Shown: positions 60,743-64,000 of the stretch, one piece after another
How the letters are laid out: every line of letters starts with the position of its first letter
How positions within the stretch are numbered: position 1 is the stretch's first letter
Assembly (NCBI RefSeq): GCF_000308615.1
Contig: NZ_BAGB01000065.1
Span: 1 to 64,000, forward strand
Length of the DNA stretch: 64,000 nt
Direction of reading: 5' to 3'
Source: Nocardia jiangxiensis NBRC 101359
GTDB taxonomy: Bacteria; Actinomycetota; Actinomycetes; Mycobacteriales; Mycobacteriaceae
Notes under the pieces: generated by a model
Told to the model about the DNA's origin: nothing
Databases searched by the model: none
Seen by the model: only the letters and a program-made list of their open reading frames with translations
Position numbers and translations under genes: made by a program

Positions 60743-61329
60743 ATAAACAGAACCTGCTTTCCGACGTTCGTTGACACCCTTTGATTTCACCGCCACCCCC
60801 GGCGGGGAAACATCCAACGCGAACACTTTATGACGTCAGTCACGGTCCGGCCAGTTCGGAGCGGATCGCCGCGCCAGACACGCCGATAACGATCGAATAT
60901 CGGCCCGATCCGTCGGATTCGGGACAGTCCCGAATCACCCTTTCGCGCACCCGTTCGAACCACAGGGCCTGTGGTGCCTGCGAGTTCGGCACATTCCCAG
61001 CGACTTCCGGCGGTGCGCGCCGACCTCCGATCCGATGCGCTTCACTCGCGCGGCGCGCCGTCACATACGGGACGGTCGGATCGGCGTGGCGAGCCTGGCG
61101 CTGTCCCGTCGGCCAGAGCGGATCGATATCACCGAACCGAAGAAAAGACCGCTCAGTTCTGCCGGTCAGCGCGCCCGGAACGGCTATTCCGCCCCTGATT
61201 CCAGCACCTTTCTGCACGGACGGCTCCGCACTGTTACTGTGGCGCAGGTATTCACGGGGCCGCCCTGTCTGCCCCGCTATGTCCGAATGCGACAACCGCA
61301 CTGCCGACACATGAGGAGTTCCGCACCGT
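60743..61329. other. intergenic, nothing recognised
   Basis: About 590 bases. The open frames on both strands lack start signals and look like random GC-rich translation. It should contain the promoter of the secreted-protein gene (minus) and, near 61220-61240, perhaps the promoter of the small ORF at 61330 (TGTTACT is a possible -10). Confidence 0.4.
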
Positions 61330-61425
61330 ATGTCGTCCATCGTCTACGACTACCTGTTGCCGTTGCTCGGCCCCGAGCAGGCCACCCACTGGGCTCAGAT
61401 CCTGGTGATCAGCCCGGCCGGCTGA
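61330..61425 (+). CDS. possible 31-residue protein with its own terminator
   Basis: A short frame MSSIVYDYLLPLLGPEQATH-WAQILVISPAG. It is amphipathic with hydrophobic runs, unlike the random frames nearby. An AGGAG lies upstream but is 11 bases from the ATG, longer than ideal. A strong terminator begins 24 bases after the stop and no other gene on this strand would need it. The region could instead be a small RNA. No family recognised. Confidence 0.4.
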   Translation: MSSIVYDYLLPLLGPEQATHWAQILVISPAG

Positions 61426-61449
61426 CGACACAGTCTGTCGAACCGACAT

Positions 61450-61482
61450 CGACGGCGGCCTCCCGTGCGGAGGTCGCCGTCG
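61450..61482 (+). terminator. strong hairpin after the small ORF
   Basis: Arms CGACGGCGGCCTCC (61450-61463) and GGAGGTCGCCGTCG (61469-61482) pair over 14 bases with one wobble, 5-base loop, followed by GCGTTTTC. It also faces the 3' end of the minus-strand tetR gene and may be shared. Confidence 0.8.
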
Positions 61483-61519
61483 GCGTTTTCCGGCTCGATA
61501 TTCCGGCCGCTCGGCACAT

Positions 61520-62125
61520 TCAGTCGACTCGACGCAGTCCGGCGATCAGCAGTCCGACCAACCGCCGCGCGTCATATCCGGGCCGGCCGCCCCCCGCACA
61601 CAGGCCCCCGGCCCCGCGCATGAGTTCCAGAGCATTCTGACCGGGCAATATCTCCCCCGAATCAACTGCGGCAGCGAGTAATTGGGCGCATACGGGTTCC
61701 AGCCGCTCGAGAAAGTACGCGTGCAGCGGATCGAAACAGGGATCCTCGGATTGCAGAACCGTGGCGAGCCCCTGTTTGGTGACCAGGAAATCGACGAAAC
61801 GATCCATCCAATCTCGCAGCGCGACATGCGGAGTCGCACTGTTCGCCAATAGTTCCGGGCCAGCCTCGGCGAGCGCCTCGACCTGGTGCCGGTACACCGC
61901 GATGATCAGATCGGCGCGCGTCGGGAAGTGGCGATAGATCGTGGCCGTCCCGACCCCCGCCTCGGCCGCGATGTCACGAATCGGCGCCTCGACTCCCGAG
62001 GTGACGAAAACCGTCGCGGCAGCATCCAACAGCGCGGCCTCGTTCCGTCGCGCATCGGCCCGTTTGGGCTTGACCGAACCTCTGCCGTGTCGATCGTCAT
62101 CACCCACGCGCGCCGTCGCCTCCAT
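61520..62125 (-). CDS. TetR-family repressor
   Basis: A 201-residue TetR protein. DNA-binding domain: KRADARRNEAALLDAAATVF, VEAPIRDIAAEAGVGTATIY, RHFPTRADLIIAVYRHQVEA; ligand domain ends in the RRLVGLLIAGLRRVD tail common in this group. ATG at 62125 (a GTG lies one codon earlier). It is divergent from an MDR oxidoreductase, and two GGGAC-type palindromes fill the promoter region between them, so it very likely represses both genes. Confidence 0.92.
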   Translation of the reverse strand: MEATARVGDDDRHGRGSVKPKRADARRNEAALLDAAATVFVTSGVEAPIRDIAAEAGVGTATIYRHFPTRADLIIAVYRHQVEALAEAGPELLANSATPHVALRDWMDRFVDFLVTKQGLATVLQSEDPCFDPLHAYFLERLEPVCAQLLAAAVDSGEILPGQNALELMRGAGGLCAGGGRPGYDARRLVGLLIAGLRRVD

Positions 62126-62140
62126 CACTCACATTGCTAA

Positions 62141-62182
62141 ACGGGACAGTGTCCCGTATTGTCAATCGGGACAGCGTCCCGT
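62141..62182. promoter_or_regulatory. two TetR operators between tetR and the oxidoreductase gene
   Basis: ACGGGACA-G-TGTCCCGT (62141-62157) is a perfect palindrome. CGGGACAGCGTCCCG (62167-62181) is the same site with one mismatch. Centres are 25 bases apart. The first site lies 16 bases upstream of the tetR ATG. Confidence 0.8.
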
Positions 62183-62253
62183 TTATTCATGATGCCAGAG
62201 CAGCACCGGGCAGCCAACCGTCGCCCGAAATAACCTGCCGGGAAGGGAATCCC

Positions 62254-63231
62254 ATGCCACGAGTCGTGATCTTCGACGAACCCGGCGATCCGGAAGTGCT
62301 GCGCATCGTCGAGGAACCGATCGCCGATCCCGGGCCGAACGAGGTACGGATCAGGATCGAAGCCTTCGCGGTCAACCGACTCGACCAGATGGCGCGCTCG
62401 GGCGCATCTCCCCGGCCCATTCGGTTGCCGCACGCCCGGCTGGGTATCGAGGGCACCGGCATGATCGACGCAATCGGGCCGCAGGTCGAGGGGATCGCGG
62501 TCCGCGACGCGGTGATGATCGCGGCGCTGCCCGATGCGGATGTGCGCGGCAGCTACGCCGAATACACCGTCGTACCGGCCACCGCGGTCGTTCCCCGGCC
62601 CGCGGGATCGAGCGTCATCGATGCGGCCGCGCTGTGGGTGTCCTATTCCACCGCCTACGGTGCGCTGGTGGAGAAGGCCGGGATGCGGCCGGGCGACAGC
62701 GTTCTGATCACCGCCGCTTCCAGTTCGGTGGGCCTGGCCGCCATCCAGATCGCCAATCAGATCGGAGCGGTGCCGATCGCGGTCACCAGCCATTCCGCCA
62801 AGCGTGATGCCCTGCTCGCCGCCGGAGCAGTCGCCGTCATCGCGGCCGAGGAGGAGAACGTCGTCACGGCCGCGCGCCGCCACACCGGCGGGACCGGAGT
62901 GGACATCATCCTCGATTCGGTCATGGGGCCGGGCCTTGCCGAACTGGCCACCGCCGCCAAGTTCGGCGGGACGCTGATCACGGTGGGCTGGCTGGATCCG
63001 CGGCCCGCGTCGTTCCCGTCGAACGCCCTGACCATCCATCGGTACATGAGCTTCGAACACACCCTCGATCCGGTGGTGGTGCGCCGCATCGCCGCATTCC
63101 TCGGCGCGGGACTGCGTTTCGGCGCACTGAAACCCACGGTCGACACGGTGTTCACCTTCGAGGACGTCGTCGAGGCGCATCGCCATCTGGAAAAGGGACA
63201 GCAGGTCGGCAAGATCGTCGTCACGGTCTGA
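62254..63231 (+). CDS. MDR-family NAD(P)-dependent oxidoreductase (quinone-reductase type)
   Basis: A 325-residue medium-chain dehydrogenase/reductase. The N-terminal GroES-like domain (FDEPGDPEVLRIVEEPIADP, EAFAVNRLDQMAR, GIEGTGMIDAIGP) lacks the zinc-binding cysteines of alcohol dehydrogenases. The cofactor domain has VLITAASSSVGLAAIQIANQ and a GGTLITVGWLD strand. This is the zinc-free quinone oxidoreductase pattern. AAGGGA lies 5 bases before the ATG. Divergent from a TetR gene and followed by an alpha/beta hydrolase; probably a detoxification function. Confidence 0.9.
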   Translation: MPRVVIFDEPGDPEVLRIVEEPIADPGPNEVRIRIEAFAVNRLDQMARSGASPRPIRLPHARLGIEGTGMIDAIGPQVEGIAVRDAVMIAALPDADVRGSYAEYTVVPATAVVPRPAGSSVIDAAALWVSYSTAYGALVEKAGMRPGDSVLITAASSSVGLAAIQIANQIGAVPIAVTSHSAKRDALLAAGAVAVIAAEEENVVTAARRHTGGTGVDIILDSVMGPGLAELATAAKFGGTLITVGWLDPRPASFPSNALTIHRYMSFEHTLDPVVVRRIAAFLGAGLRFGALKPTVDTVFTFEDVVEAHRHLEKGQQVGKIVVTV

Positions 63232-63317
63232 ATCCGGCTGCGTCGCGAACCATCACATCGGCGGATGCGGTGAATCCGTTGTCCGCGTTGCCGATCCATC
63301 GAAAGGATCACGGTCTC

Positions 63318-64000
63318 ATGGCCGAATTCGATACTCCCCCGCCCGCACCGGTCGTCTCGGTGAAGCCGATAGTGCTGCCCGCGCCGGGCCGCGGCGAAGA
63401 TCTCCGGGTCCGGATATCCGCCCCGGCGACCGGGTACGACCTGCCGATCATCGTGTTCTCGCACGGCTTCGGCTCGTCGCTGGAAGGCTACGGACCGCTG
63501 ACGGACTTCTGGGCGGCACACGGTTTCGTGGTCGTCCAGCCCACCCATCTGGACTCCCGAACGCTGAGCCTGGAGCCGAATGATCCACGCACACCGCGGA
63601 TCTGGCGCTATCGGGTGGAGGATGTGCAGCGCATCCTGGACAACCTCGACTTACTGGAAGCCGCAGTACCGGGCCTGGCCGGACGCCTCGATCGCACTCG
63701 CATCGCCGCGGCCGGACACTCCTTCGGCGGGCAGACCGCCGGGGTCCAACTGGGTCTGCGAGTCCGGGATCCGCAGACCGGAACGGGAGAAGACCTGTCC
63801 GACCCCCGGATCAGCGCAGGCGTTCTGCTGGCCACGGCCGGGAAGGGCGGCGAGGATCTGACTGCGTTCGCGGCCGAGCACTTTCCCTTCATGAACCCGG
63901 ATTTCTCCGCTATGCGCACACCGGCTCTGATCGTCATGGGCGATCGAGACGAGTTGCCGTTGACCGTGCGAGGACCGGACTGGACGGCCGACCCCTATCT
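63318..64000 (+). CDS. alpha/beta hydrolase, truncated by the window end
   Basis: The frame opens with MAEFDTPPPAPVVSVKPIVL and is still open at the last base (227 codons seen). PIIVFSHGFGSSLEGYGPLT is the oxyanion-loop region, the nucleophile elbow is AAAGHSFGGQTAGVQLG, and IVMGDRDELPLT probably holds the acid. The histidine would lie beyond the window. Chlorophyllase / dienelactone-hydrolase-like overall. AAGGA is 11 bases before the ATG, rather far. It follows the MDR gene by 86 bases and may share its TetR control. Confidence 0.85.
   Translation, partial: MAEFDTPPPAPVVSVKPIVLPAPGRGEDLRVRISAPATGYDLPIIVFSHGFGSSLEGYGPLTDFWAAHGFVVVQPTHLDSRTLSLEPNDPRTPRIWRYRVEDVQRILDNLDLLEAAVPGLAGRLDRTRIAAAGHSFGGQTAGVQLGLRVRDPQTGTGEDLSDPRISAGVLLATAGKGGEDLTAFAAEHFPFMNPDFSAMRTPALIVMGDRDELPLTVRGPDWTADPY

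Noticed and set aside
60781..61340. Frames of about 170 codons on both strands before the small ORF
   Set aside because: No start signals, Ser/Arg/Pro-rich random translation, and they exclude each other.

Overview
The window is high-GC actinobacterial chromosome, most likely from Nocardia or a close mycolic-acid-forming relative. The gene order sucB - TIGR01777 epimerase - lipB - lipA ... DUF4191 - RDD - glnA1 ... glnE - glnA2 - Hip1-like peptidase - panB - CHAD follows the mycobacterial Rv2215-Rv2226 core. The antigen-85-like esterase, MspA-type porin remnant, GlnR box and apparently leaderless promoters fit as well. No rRNA, tRNA or CRISPR array was seen. Function calls come from reading motifs by eye, not from database searches.

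Layout. 1-4.4 kb: lipoylation block (end of sucB, epimerase, GNAT, lipB, lipA). 4.4-6.1 kb: a run of broken minus-strand genes (lipoprotein, small protein, secreted or toxin-like protein, MspA porin). 6.5-10.2 kb: EF-G2-like GTPase, DUF4191 membrane protein, RDD protein. 10.2-14 kb: two-domain Lrp/AsnC regulator divergent from an M20 amidohydrolase and MHS-type transporter pair. 14.1-15.7 kb: GlnR-box-controlled glnA1. 15.7-21.8 kb: a 6.1 kb integrative element inserted exactly at the 3' end of glnA1, bounded by 25-bp direct repeats. It carries integrase, excisionase, HUH replication initiator, two Cys-rich proteins, and a divergent XRE-CutA pair. 21.9-24.6 kb: mycolyltransferase-like esterase and DUF2236 oxygenase. 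24.6-38.8 kb: one 4,720-residue NRPS read as A-T-E-C-A-T-C-A-T-C-A-T-R. 39-49.4 kb: monoacylglycerol lipase, type II lumazine synthase, ECF42-type sigma factor with DGPF partner, serine hydrolase/MFS/VOC operon, TetR-DoxX, an MprF-like lysyltransferase with a leader ORF, and an HxlR/F420-reductase-like pair. 49.4-60.3 kb: core again (glnE, glnA2, Hip1-like peptidase, panB), then DUF4185, a lipoprotein, proline iminopeptidase and CHAD. 60.4-64 kb: small secreted protein, a possible 31-residue protein with its own terminator, TetR with a divergent MDR oxidoreductase, and an alpha/beta hydrolase cut by the window end.

How the parts fit. LipB and LipA make the lipoyl group carried by SucB. GlnA1 (adenylylatable Tyr406) and GlnE (two nucleotidyltransferase domains) are the nitrogen module, but about 34 kb of accessory DNA now separates them. 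The mobile element keeps the GlnA1 reading frame because its attachment core spells the last seven codons and the stop. It leaves a strong hairpin, probably the original glnA1 terminator, on its far side. The most unusual material is the glnA-targeting element with its XRE-CutA operon, the reductase-terminated NRPS, the decayed porin/secreted cluster, and a set of clear operator palindromes beside TetR and HxlR regulators.
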